64,000 nucleotides of DNA, taken from contig JAJZAN010000005.1 in the NCBI GenBank assembly GCA_021799435.1, positions 20,042 to 84,041 on the forward strand. The letters run 5' to 3'. Position numbers and translations under genes: made by a program. Source of the DNA: Bacillota bacterium. Its GTDB lineage: Bacteria > Bacillota > Sulfobacillia > Sulfobacillales > Sulfobacillaceae. Shown here piece after piece: positions 1 through 8,980 of the stretch (position 1 is its first letter; the number at the start of each line of letters is the position of its first letter). The notes under the pieces were generated by a model. The model made no database searches, had not been told where the DNA came from, and saw nothing but the letters and a program-made list of their open reading frames with translations.

Positions 1-153
1 TTGCTGCCCACCATGGGTTGGGACACTGCGGCCGGACAGGCAATTGTGGAGTCCGTCGGTGGGCATGTTCACACGATGGACGGCGTTCCTCTGACGTACG
101 AGCCGGCAGCACGCAAGAACCCCCACTTTGTGGCCGCTCGTCCGGGATTTTAG
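1..153 (+). CDS. cysQ: 3'(2'),5'-bisphosphate nucleotidase / CysQ-like inositol monophosphatase family, C-terminal fragment (5' end outside window)
   Basis: Frame 1 reads LLPTMGWDTAAGQAIVESVGGHVHTMDGVPLTYEPAARKNPHFVAARPGF*, matching the WDTAAG...GG.V...DG.PL.Y...NP.FVA C-terminal signature of the family. Not in the ORF track because the start is upstream of the window. Confidence 0.75.
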   Translation: MLPTMGWDTAAGQAIVESVGGHVHTMDGVPLTYEPAARKNPHFVAARPGF

Positions 154-896
154 ATCGGATCTCGCCAACGCCGCGGGGGGACCACAGACACACATGGGCA
201 GTCAGTCCCCCCGAGCCCTGCGCGTGCTGCTAAACAGGGTGGTCCCACCCGTGCCGGCGCCGGGAGCGCCATCTTATTCATCAGTTCGATGTTATCGCTC
301 ATATCTGTGCTTTGATTCAAAGGCGGGCGATATGCTCCCATTGGTCCGACCACGTCTGCATTAGGATTCACCCGACCGCTCAACCGACAGGTCCGCATGG
401 GAATCCATGCCACCGGCAAGGCGTCATCAGGCGGCGCTTCGATATCTGGCATGGCGCCCGTTCGTTTCTGATTCTCTGCGGTAATGGGACTCATGGCCCT
501 TTCTTGCGGGATAACAAGCTCAATGCCCTCAGACGTCACCGGAGAAGGTGAATTGCACATGTCAGCACGTGATACGGCCAGACGGCTCATTCTTGGTACC
601 GTCCATAGACCGCGTTCGGGGCGGGATGGCGAGTTCCTTCCATAGTCCATGATTACCATCGGGAAGGTCAGCGTGGTCTTTTTTTCCCACAATGGACTTC
701 GCTCCCATAGATTGGGTATACCCTGGCACCCGTGAACGCAAGTTTTTTCGCTTTTGTTGCTTTTTACGCATGACAGACGTGTGAATGTTTGCCATAATTT
801 AACACACAGAGTCGACGTTGCTCAGAGCACTCCGATCGAGAGGTCGGGTCGCAAAGCCAAAGGGTCTGACGTCCCACCAGAGGGGGCAAGACAGCC

Positions 897-1625
897 GTGC
901 TGCCAACGTTCTTTAAGGAATTGCCGAGGGCGAGGTACCCTCGACCGCCGGGTGGCGAGATTTACTTCCGATTTCGGGGGGGCCTCATCCTGCGGGGAGT
1001 CACCGCCGTGTTCCTGTTATGGTACAGTCTCGTGTTTCCAACGCGTGTGTGGGAGCACGCATGGGTAGTTGCGGCCTTGCTGGGGATTTATGATGGCTTG
1101 GCAGTGCTCGCTCAGAGTGTCTTGGACAAACCTTTGGAGTCGTTATTACATGGCACACTCTATATGGATGGCCTGATGGGATGGGCCGTAGCCTGGGCGT
1201 TTGACCAATCTCCGAATACCATGATTCCGGCACTTCTTTCGTTGCTTACCATTGAGCTCCTCGCTTATTATCCCCGAAGGACCGGCGCCTTGGCCGCCTT
1301 GGCGTACATCCTCATAACCAACGCGTTGATGGGGGTTGTGCCGGGACTGCACCACCAGGCACTGTGGAGATGGTCAGGCGTGATGTCGTGGACCGGCGCT
1401 GACATGCTCATTTGGGGTGCCCTACTGACGTTTGTTCAAGTGCCTTTGCGGGGCCCGTCACTGCAATCCTTGACGCCGCGCGAACGGGAGGTGTACCGCC
1501 TCTCGGAGTCCGGGCTGACCACTGTGGAGATTGCCGAACGGCTCCATATCGAGGCCAGCACCGTCAAGTCCCACCTCGTTCACATCCACCGCAAGCTGAC
1601 CCACGGATCACCCTCTCCTCACTGA
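897..1625 (+). CDS. Membrane protein with C-terminal LuxR-type HTH domain (transcriptional regulator)
   Basis: Several hydrophobic segments followed by LTPREREVYRLSESGLTTVEIAERLHIEASTVKSHLVHIHRKL (LuxR/GerE HTH); GTG start preceded by AGGGGG. Confidence 0.8.
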   Translation: MLPTFFKELPRARYPRPPGGEIYFRFRGGLILRGVTAVFLLWYSLVFPTRVWEHAWVVAALLGIYDGLAVLAQSVLDKPLESLLHGTLYMDGLMGWAVAWAFDQSPNTMIPALLSLLTIELLAYYPRRTGALAALAYILITNALMGVVPGLHHQALWRWSGVMSWTGADMLIWGALLTFVQVPLRGPSLQSLTPREREVYRLSESGLTTVEIAERLHIEASTVKSHLVHIHRKLTHGSPSPH

Positions 1626-1759
1626 GAGGAGACGCGCTCTTGGACTGTCCTACGCCTCTCCGCTGAGCTACCCCGAAAGATCCACCGCTTTCCACCACAA
1701 GATCCACCTTCTCAGTTGCGACCCAGCGGGTGTTCAATGGCGGCTAAGGAGGGATAGAG

Positions 1760-2002
1760 ATGTTGACGTTAACAGATTTCATGACAGTGGCAGGAGCAAC
1801 TGCCATAACGGCGGCAGTGCTCTCCTTGCTGCAGGACATTTGGAAAAAGGCACCGGAGCCCTGGTGCACATGGATATTGGCCGAGGTCGTGGTCTTCTTG
1901 GGAGGGCTCATGCAAGGCGGTGTCACGGTGCGCGCCGCCCTCGTATGGTTTGTCAGCGGGATAGTGGCTGCCGCAGCAGTCCGACAATCGTGCAACAAAT
2001 AG
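1760..2002 (+). CDS. Small hydrophobic (putative membrane) protein of unknown function
   Basis: 80 aa ORF with a good RBS (ggaggg before ATG) and two hydrophobic segments. Confidence 0.5.
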   Translation: MLTLTDFMTVAGATAITAAVLSLLQDIWKKAPEPWCTWILAEVVVFLGGLMQGGVTVRAALVWFVSGIVAAAAVRQSCNK

Positions 2003-2082
2003 GGTTTATGACATCATCGTGACGGAGGCGGTGGCAGTGCCTGGGGAAGGGAAAAGGCCCGGGAACCCCCGGGCCTGAGTTG

Positions 2083-2316
2083 TTAGATGTCTTCCATGCG
2101 GGCCTTGGAAGCCAACTCCTTCAGATGAAGGCCCCAGAAACCCACGAGTCCGGCCAACGCTGCCAGCGCCACCAGGCACCCGAGCACTTCAGCACCGAGC
2201 ACAGGTCCTGTCCAGGGATTGCCGGTGCGGGGGGCAAAGCCGACGATAAAGGGGGAGGTCATGACCCAGATCCCGGCCAAGAACGCCACAACACTCATCC
2301 AAGTCCCGAATTTCAT
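2083..2316 (-). CDS. SPW-repeat-like small membrane protein
   Basis: 77 aa, VAFLAGIWVMTSPFIVGF resembles SPW repeat proteins; start overlaps the stop of the upstream gene by 4 nt. Confidence 0.6.
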   Translation of the reverse strand: MKFGTWMSVVAFLAGIWVMTSPFIVGFAPRTGNPWTGPVLGAEVLGCLVALAALAGLVGFWGLHLKELASKARMEDI

Positions 2317-2702
2317 ACTTGTCGTCCTCCTCCACCAGCGTGTTCTTTGGCCGCCAATTGCTCGCTCAAATCACGCAGTACCGTCTCCGCCAGAGGGCGG
2401 AGCAGGCGGTCTAGATCCTCCTCGGGAGCGGAGGGGGCCGCGCTCTGGGCAGGTTCAGGGGTATGCGGCGTACGACCGGCGATAATTCCCATGTCTACCA
2501 TCGCGGTCTTAACTCCGCCATACCAGCCGGCGCCTGTCAGCAATCCGATGGCGGCTAATCCGACGCCGCTCCAAAACTCAGTCGTGGTGGCATGAGTCCA
2601 TCCGTGCACGTTGGTGTGCACCAAAAACGGCCAAACAATCAGGCACGCGCCCAACAGAACAACCAAGGCCGAGCTGGCGAGTGCCCACAAGTACTTGGTC
2701 AC
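2313..2702 (-). CDS. Small two-TM membrane protein with cytosolic tail
   Basis: GTG start (VTKYLWALASSALVVLLGACLIVWPFLV...) overlaps the stop of the MFS gene (GTGA). Confidence 0.55.
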   Translation of the reverse strand: MTKYLWALASSALVVLLGACLIVWPFLVHTNVHGWTHATTTEFWSGVGLAAIGLLTGAGWYGGVKTAMVDMGIIAGRTPHTPEPAQSAAPSAPEEDLDRLLRPLAETVLRDLSEQLAAKEHAGGGGRQV

Positions 2703-4717
2703 CGTGATAAATCCCCTTTCCGAATGTCTTGGTCGAGAGTGGCTTGCACCTCGATAGGCCGCTCCGACGTTTCTGCGATGCGCCGGAGTTCCTCTACACT
2801 GACCGGCGACTCTGGCTCGCGGTGTCCGAGAGCCAACGACAAGAGACTGAGAGATCGCCGCAGTTGACTTTCGCGCTCGCGCGGCGCTCCAACCTCTGCA
2901 CCATCCTTGGCCATCCACACTGCAGAGAGAGCCAACAGGACCGAACCCAGCGGCAGATGTGCGGGGCCAGCGGGATGCACTGCCTCGCGGGCGGCTACCT
3001 CTCTGTCATCATACACGAACCGTCCCCCTCGGAAGACGGAGAGAACGGCCGACAAGAGGGTCATGCCGGCGGCGAACAGGAACACCAGCCGCAGCGCGTC
3101 CATAAACGGGTGAGAAATGAGCTGTGGGAAGAAGCGCGGGCTGGTCAGCGTCGCAACCTGCGGAGCGGGCATGTGACTCAACAGCGCTTTCCCGGCGGCG
3201 GACTGGTTGAAGACAATCTTCAATGGGTTGTATCCCAAGAGAGCGGCAAATAACACCGACAGAGGCGGAAGGTGCGCCACATAATGAATGAACACACCGG
3301 GGATGCCGAAGCGCCCCAACCCCTTGGTGATGGTGTGGGGAAGTCCGGTCGACAGGGAACTGATGACCATGGTGAAGAAAATGCCCATGCTCAACATTAT
3401 GCCGGCGTTCATGAACGTGGCGCGCATCCCGGAGGCGGCGCCGCGGAACCGAGCAGGTACCGAGGACATGATCGCGGAGGTGTTAGGGGAGGCAAACAGT
3501 CCCATGCCAGCACCCACTACAAAGATGTAAGCCGCGAACGTCCAGTAATGGAAGTCCGCTGGCAAGGTGTTCAGCAGGAAAAAACCGATCGCGCTCACCA
3601 ACATGCCCAACGTTGCAAACCAGCGTGCGCCATAGCGGTCAGACAGACGACCGCTGATAGGGCCACACAACAGGAACCCTGCCATCTGGGGGATGGTGTC
3701 AATACCGGCTTGCAAGGGGGTGTTGGCGAAGGAGACACCATGCATCGGAAGCCACACGCCTTGCAGCCAAATAATCAGCATGAAGGACAGGCCGCCTCGG
3801 GCAATTGACCCCATCAGGCTGGTGAAGTTGCCGATGGAGAAGGCGCGAATTTTGAAGAGAGCCATGTGGAACATGGGGTCCTCGACGTATCGTTCGATGA
3901 CGACGAAGGCAATGAGCAGCACGACACCCGCGACCAGGCTGATGTCGACAAATGGGCTGTGCCATCCCATCGGGTGGTTCTTGTACGGGTTGATGCTGTA
4001 TGTCAGTCCCAGCATGACACCCATCAGCCCCAATGCGAAGCTCAAGTTTCCCCACCAGTCAATACTCTTGGCCTCGCGGGTGGTGGCTGTTTCGCGAAGT
4101 GCGATATAAGCCCAGACTGTGCCAAAGAGTCCGACCGGCACATTGACCAAGAAAATGGCCCGCCACCAGACGACGGACAAAAGACCGCCCACTACCAAGC
4201 CGATGACACTGCCGCCGATGGCGGCGATCTGGTTTAAGCCTAACGCAAACCCGCGCTCCTCGACCGGGAACGCGTCAGTTAGAATCGCAGCACTGTTGGC
4301 GAACAGAAATGCACCGCCTATGCCTTGAATGAACCGAAAAATGATGAGCTCCCACTCCCCGGCGGTACCGATACTGGGTGTCAAAAACAAGAGCAGAGAG
4401 CCAACGGTGAAGACCAGAAATCCCAGGTTATATAATTTCACACGGCCATAGGTGTCCGAAATGCGGCCGAACGACACCAGAAGAATGGTGGTGGCCACGT
4501 TGAATCCCATCAGAATCCACAACAGCAGGCTTGTCTGGCTCGTGTTGTGCAAAGGATTGACTTTGATGCCGTGGAAGATGGCGGGTAGGGAAATGATTAA
4601 AATGGTCTGGTTGATGGTGGCCATCAGCACACCCAGGGTGGTGTTGGTGAGGGCTATCCACTTATAGTTTCCACCCACCGCGCGCCGCGGCGCGGACGTC
4701 GCTGTCGCCATTCCCAA
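2699..4717 (-). CDS. DHA2 (EmrB/QacA) family MFS drug transporter with C-terminal cytosolic extension
   Basis: 672 aa, ~14 TM segments; GRISDTYGRVKLYNLGF and FRFIQGIGGAFLFANSAAILTDAFP are typical MFS DHA2 motifs. Confidence 0.9.
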   Translation of the reverse strand: MGMATATSAPRRAVGGNYKWIALTNTTLGVLMATINQTILIISLPAIFHGIKVNPLHNTSQTSLLLWILMGFNVATTILLVSFGRISDTYGRVKLYNLGFLVFTVGSLLLFLTPSIGTAGEWELIIFRFIQGIGGAFLFANSAAILTDAFPVEERGFALGLNQIAAIGGSVIGLVVGGLLSVVWWRAIFLVNVPVGLFGTVWAYIALRETATTREAKSIDWWGNLSFALGLMGVMLGLTYSINPYKNHPMGWHSPFVDISLVAGVVLLIAFVVIERYVEDPMFHMALFKIRAFSIGNFTSLMGSIARGGLSFMLIIWLQGVWLPMHGVSFANTPLQAGIDTIPQMAGFLLCGPISGRLSDRYGARWFATLGMLVSAIGFFLLNTLPADFHYWTFAAYIFVVGAGMGLFASPNTSAIMSSVPARFRGAASGMRATFMNAGIMLSMGIFFTMVISSLSTGLPHTITKGLGRFGIPGVFIHYVAHLPPLSVLFAALLGYNPLKIVFNQSAAGKALLSHMPAPQVATLTSPRFFPQLISHPFMDALRLVFLFAAGMTLLSAVLSVFRGGRFVYDDREVAAREAVHPAGPAHLPLGSVLLALSAVWMAKDGAEVGAPRERESQLRRSLSLLSLALGHREPESPVSVEELRRIAETSERPIEVQATLDQDIRKGDLSR

Positions 4718-4726
4718 GAATCCCTC

Positions 4727-5224
4727 CTATCTAATCTCGTCTGATAACGTGTCTGATCCCGCTCCTACCGTGCTGCCTTCCGCGTCGCGCACCGCCTCCG
4801 TAAAGTCGCTAAGAACTGTGGTCAGCCGGGCCACATGATCCGGCCCCATTTGTCGGATGGCACCGAACAGGGGAGTGGTGAACCAACTTGTCAGACTCCC
4901 GACCGCCGTACGGCCGGTGTCGGTCAACCGCACCCACACTCGTCGGCGGTCGTGCAGATCCAGCGTCCGTTCCACCAGACTGCGAGCCTCCAACCGCTCC
5001 AAGACACGCGTCAAGGAGGTGGAGGACATCGAGAGCTTTTTGGCCAAGTCGCCGGCCTGTTCAGGCTGTTGGCTTAAAATGCGCAAGCATTGCACTTGGG
5101 CCAGGGTTAGCTCGTGAGAACGCCAGAGGTCAAAAATCAGCGGCTCTGCTAAACGGATGAAGTTGACGACCGCCTTGAGGGCTTCCCGTTCCTGATCCGT
5201 GGGTTGAATGCCGTTCGTGTCCAC
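4727..5224 (-). CDS. MarR-family transcriptional regulator
   Basis: LTLAQVQCLRILSQQPEQAGDLAKKLSMSSTSLTRVLERLEARSLVERTLDLHDRRRVWVRLTDTGR is a MarR winged helix. Confidence 0.9.
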   Translation of the reverse strand: MDTNGIQPTDQEREALKAVVNFIRLAEPLIFDLWRSHELTLAQVQCLRILSQQPEQAGDLAKKLSMSSTSLTRVLERLEARSLVERTLDLHDRRRVWVRLTDTGRTAVGSLTSWFTTPLFGAIRQMGPDHVARLTTVLSDFTEAVRDAEGSTVGAGSDTLSDEIR

Positions 5225-5299
5225 GCAGTTCCTCCTGCCTTGGTATTTGTCGGGTCAGCAATCATTATCACACCAACAATAATATCACAATGGACAACT

Positions 5300-5311
5300 A
5301 TTGAATACAAT
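5300..5311. promoter_or_regulatory. Candidate MarR operator half-palindrome ATTGAATACAAT
   Basis: ATTG-N4-CAAT inverted repeat in the AT-rich divergent intergenic region next to the marR-like gene. Confidence 0.3.
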
Positions 5312-5438
5312 TCTGTGCAATCGCGAGTAGTATGCCCCGGGACGTTGTCATGCTCCCCGGATTTTACAGCGTCGCCATATTTTCGAAGTTCCGAGAATAG
5401 AGTGTAAGGACAAACTCGTATCGGAAAGGGCGAGGCTC

Positions 5439-6857
5439 ATGGATCACGATTGGGATTGGGAAAGATCTGCGTTGGATTATGAGTGGCTGGTTCCATGGCG
5501 CTACGCGCGCGGACACGACCTATGGTACCAAGGCGGTTACAGCAACATGGCCCTGAATCTCTTGGACCGCCATCTGGAGGCACGCGCGGATGACAGTGCC
5601 CTCATCGATCGCCGCTCCTCGAACCCGCTTCGGCTGCGGTATCGGGATTTGTATTGGGATAGCGCGCGACTGGCACGATGGTGGGAAAAGCGCGGTCTGG
5701 GATTGGGGCAGCGGGTATTGCTCTATGGCAGCCCCGACACGCACCTGATGACCGCCCTGCTGGCACTAGCCCGTCTTGGAGCCACGGTGGTGAGAAGCCC
5801 AGAGACTACGGACGCCCTGTTAATCGACCGCGTCTTGGCAACCGAAACTCATTGGGCAGTTGTTTCCGTGCACGCGACGCCGCAGGTCCTGCGTCTCCAG
5901 CATCGCTTGGGGGCGGAATTTCAGGTGATTTCGGAGGCCGCGGGGGGATGCGCCAGCGTGACGTCGGCCATGGCCGAGGCGGAGGGGCTCTTGGATGCCA
6001 TCCCCATCGAGGCGAATCACATTGGCGCGGTCTTATGGGGGGACGACCCCGCCCCCTATGCCTACGCCGGCATGGGTGGTCTGGTGGGGTGGCACCAAAG
6101 TCTCAAGCGCTTGCTGGACCTCGGGCCCGGAGACCGTGTGGGCATCGTGAGCCGTCACGGCGGGTTGCTCGACCCAATGTGGCTCACGGCTGCCGTGATG
6201 GCTGAGGGATGCCCGGTGGTATGGCTGGGTGACGATGCCAGGGCTGGAGTTCGGGAGCATGGACTAACCAAGCTCGTGGCAGGTGGGGGATATCGGTCCC
6301 GGCTGGCCGAGCTATCGGCTCGATTGGATCGGATTGTGCTTTTTGGAGAGCAGCGGCAACAGGGCGAGATCTGGGCGTCACGTCGCGCTGATGTCGTGTG
6401 GGCTCGGGCTGACATGACTATGGGGCTTTACGTGCCGTTGGAAAACACTCAGCCGATTGATACCCCGTCCCACGACCGAAGCCGCATGGCTCGTTCCGCG
6501 CCCGAGACCGGCACGGGACCAAAACTCGAGCATCGCGAACAGGAAATTCTAGCCCTAGCCATGGCCTTGGAGGGTGTCGAGGACGCAGTGATCGTCCTTG
6601 ATGACGCCTCTGAGTGGCACCTCTGGCTCGCCACCGCAAAAACCGCCGACGACATTCTCAGCCAGATGGCCGAGCACCTTGCTGAATCTCACCACGTCCA
6701 CACGGTCCGCGCACTTCCCGAGACAATCGAGGGACGGTTGGCCACCTCAGTCCTGCAAGCGGTGCAGCGCCGGGAACCGCACCTTAGTGTGCTAGGTCTT
6801 TCGAAACCGCACCTGGTGGAAGAATTGGTGCGCGCCGCGCACAGTCCTGAACAGTAG
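5439..6857 (+). CDS. Degenerate acyl-CoA synthetase-like (ANL superfamily) protein lacking catalytic motifs
   Basis: N-terminus WYQGGYSNMALNLLDRHLEARADDSALID...RLRYRDLYWDSARLA resembles acetyl-CoA synthetases; the P-loop (TSGSTGxPK) and C-terminal GK lysine motif are absent. Confidence 0.65.
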   Translation: MDHDWDWERSALDYEWLVPWRYARGHDLWYQGGYSNMALNLLDRHLEARADDSALIDRRSSNPLRLRYRDLYWDSARLARWWEKRGLGLGQRVLLYGSPDTHLMTALLALARLGATVVRSPETTDALLIDRVLATETHWAVVSVHATPQVLRLQHRLGAEFQVISEAAGGCASVTSAMAEAEGLLDAIPIEANHIGAVLWGDDPAPYAYAGMGGLVGWHQSLKRLLDLGPGDRVGIVSRHGGLLDPMWLTAAVMAEGCPVVWLGDDARAGVREHGLTKLVAGGGYRSRLAELSARLDRIVLFGEQRQQGEIWASRRADVVWARADMTMGLYVPLENTQPIDTPSHDRSRMARSAPETGTGPKLEHREQEILALAMALEGVEDAVIVLDDASEWHLWLATAKTADDILSQMAEHLAESHHVHTVRALPETIEGRLATSVLQAVQRREPHLSVLGLSKPHLVEELVRAAHSPEQ

Positions 6858-6924
6858 ATCACAGTTGTGTACCCTGAGTCCTCCTGGTACGGTGGATGGG
6901 ATAAAAGGCTCAGGGGAGGCATCC

Positions 6925-7350
6925 ATGAAGGATCAAAAGCAAGAGCCGTATGTCTACGAGAGCGATTATGAACGGCGCTTTTTCGAGTGGGCGGGCTTGT
7001 CGGTGGTTGAGGCCGGGAACGGCAGGGCGCGAGTCCAGCTCGACGTTCAGCCTCACCATCGCGGCGGCGGCGGAACAGACGCCATCAACGGAGGCATCGG
7101 CGCTTACATGTTTGATGGCGTTTTGGGTACGGCGGTGCGGTCCACATGGGACGACGACGTGGTCGGGCAGGTTACCATGACGCTTAACATTCAATACCTG
7201 CGCCCGCTTGTCGCCGGCGAGACGGTGACGGCCTACGGAGAGGTCACCCGTCGTGGACGCCAATCGGCGTTCGTGCGGGGTGAAATATATGATCGGGAGG
7301 GGCAGGTGGCCATGGCCGCGACCGGACTTTTCCACCTGTTCCGCCGATGA
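6925..7350 (+). CDS. PaaI-family hotdog-fold thioesterase
   Basis: NGGIGAYMFDGVLGTAV...TMTLNIQYLRPLVAGETVTAYGEVTRRGR; RBS caggggagg before ATG at 6925. Confidence 0.8.
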   Translation: MKDQKQEPYVYESDYERRFFEWAGLSVVEAGNGRARVQLDVQPHHRGGGGTDAINGGIGAYMFDGVLGTAVRSTWDDDVVGQVTMTLNIQYLRPLVAGETVTAYGEVTRRGRQSAFVRGEIYDREGQVAMAATGLFHLFRR

Positions 7351-7985
7351 TGGTGCGGAAGTGGGGACCCTGGGCGGTCGTATTTTTGGTCTTATCCGGT
7401 ATCGCTCTTTCAGGCGCGGCGGTCGGTCTTGATCGGCAGGTGGCAGCGTGGCTTCGGCCTTGGGGCAGTGCCTGGCCGCAGCTTAACCTTATCTGGGTTT
7501 TTGGGGGCATTCCCTTAACTACGGCCGCGGTCCTCTGGGTGTCCTTTCGGCGTGGCTGGGGCTATCTGTTGCTTTTCGGGGCTGGCATGGTCATCGAGGT
7601 GGTGTGCAAGCATTGGATTGGCACTCCCATGCCGACAGCCACGCCCGAGCCATCCTTTTACCGTCACCTGGAAAACTGGTTCAACATTAGCCCCTCAACC
7701 GCCATGAGCTGGGTCGACTGGGTTCTGGGCCGCTCGGCGCTGGCTTCCTCCACGCACCACTTTCTACGCGGCAGCTTTCCCAGTGGCCACACCTTTCGGA
7801 TTACATTCACCTTGGGAGCGATAACGGGTGCGAAGCGGTGGGCGATTCTCGCCGGCGCCGGCCTGGTGACCGCGGTGCTGGTGGTCGCGACTGGCGGTCA
7901 CTGGATTCTGGATGCGGCCGGGGGCTTCGCGCTGGCGTTCACGGGACTGACTTTCCTGCAGCCTAGGAGTCGCCGCGCGCGATAG
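7347..7985 (+). CDS. PAP2-family phosphatase
   Basis: PSGHTFRITF and GGHWILDAAGG motifs; ATGA overlap with the upstream gene. Confidence 0.85.
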   Translation: MMVRKWGPWAVVFLVLSGIALSGAAVGLDRQVAAWLRPWGSAWPQLNLIWVFGGIPLTTAAVLWVSFRRGWGYLLLFGAGMVIEVVCKHWIGTPMPTATPEPSFYRHLENWFNISPSTAMSWVDWVLGRSALASSTHHFLRGSFPSGHTFRITFTLGAITGAKRWAILAGAGLVTAVLVVATGGHWILDAAGGFALAFTGLTFLQPRSRRAR

Positions 7986-8799
7986 GGGCGTCGGTATGCT
8001 GGATCCAGTCACTCCAACTGCCCGGATACAGGAGCGGCTCGCTGCCCAGCAAACGCAGGGCCAAGACATTCACGCAGGCGGATACGCCCGAGCCACAGTA
8101 GACCATGGGGTCCTTCTCCGCCACAGAAGGGAACACCTCGCGAAGCTCGGTGGTAGATCGATACGTTCCGTCAGCGTTCAGAACCTGGCTGTACGGAACG
8201 TTAACAGCCCCCGGGATGTGTCCGCCAACCCGGTCGATTGGCTCTTGGGCACCCGAATAGCGTTCCCGGGCTCGGGAGTCGATTAGCGGCCACTCGTCTC
8301 GCAGAGTGGCTATGGTTTGATAGTCGGCGGTCATGCGGGGATCGGCATGAGACTGGAATCGCCCAGCTTTGGGATTGGGTATCGCGGTGCTGACCTGCCC
8401 GCCATTGGCAACCCAGGCGCCATAGCCTCCGTCCAGAACGGAGACCTTGTCATGACCGTAGAACTGCAAAAGCCACCAGCAACGCGCCGCACCGGCGGCA
8501 TCGTCGTCGTAGCAGACCACATAGCTCTCCGGACCGACACCGAGTCGAGTCATCAGTGCGGTAAAGGCCTCGGGCCCGGGCAGGGGATGCCTTCCCCCAA
8601 AGTCTCCCGGCGGACTTGAGAGGTCTGTGTTTAAATCTACCCGGCGTGCGCCTGGAATGTGGCCCTCGGCATAGACACGAGCCCCGTACTGGGCATCGGT
8701 CAAGCGCCATCGGCAATCCAGAATCACGACTTCGGGGTCATCGACGCGGTCCTGGAGCCAATTTGCGGATATGAGTGCGGCAACATCACTAAACGGCAC
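7963..8799 (-). CDS. Thiosulfate/3-mercaptopyruvate sulfurtransferase (tandem rhodanese)
   Basis: Two rhodanese domains; active-site loop MVYCGSGVSACVN; GTG start at 8799. Confidence 0.85.
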   Translation of the reverse strand: MPFSDVAALISANWLQDRVDDPEVVILDCRWRLTDAQYGARVYAEGHIPGARRVDLNTDLSSPPGDFGGRHPLPGPEAFTALMTRLGVGPESYVVCYDDDAAGAARCWWLLQFYGHDKVSVLDGGYGAWVANGGQVSTAIPNPKAGRFQSHADPRMTADYQTIATLRDEWPLIDSRARERYSGAQEPIDRVGGHIPGAVNVPYSQVLNADGTYRSTTELREVFPSVAEKDPMVYCGSGVSACVNVLALRLLGSEPLLYPGSWSDWIQHTDAPIARGDS

Positions 8800-8980
8800 A
8801 GGGAATCCTCCTCCTTCATCCTCTCCGTTCAGTGTATCCGGGGTATGGGTAGGCCGCAAGAGCGCCTGCGCGTCCTTATTGGATTGCTGCCTCAGAGTGT
8901 GATCCGGTCTTGGATTGTTGCTCGGTTGAGCCGAAGAGGACGGGGGTGGTCCCTTAAGAATTGGCCCGGAGTCGCGGCGC

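Noticed and set aside
150-692. 180-aa minus-strand ORF
   Set aside because: Composition and lack of RBS or any recognisable motif suggest a spurious frame in an intergenic region.
1630-1680. tRNA-like antisense segment (GCCTCTCCGCTGAGCTACCCCG resembles a tRNA D-arm on the minus strand)
   Set aside because: No matching acceptor stem, anticodon stem or T-loop (GGTTCGAATCC) could be assembled; at best a tRNA fragment or coincidence.
2729-3808. Plus-strand ORFs opposite the MFS transporter
   Set aside because: Antisense of a clear coding sequence in high-GC DNA, with low-complexity, non-homologous translations.
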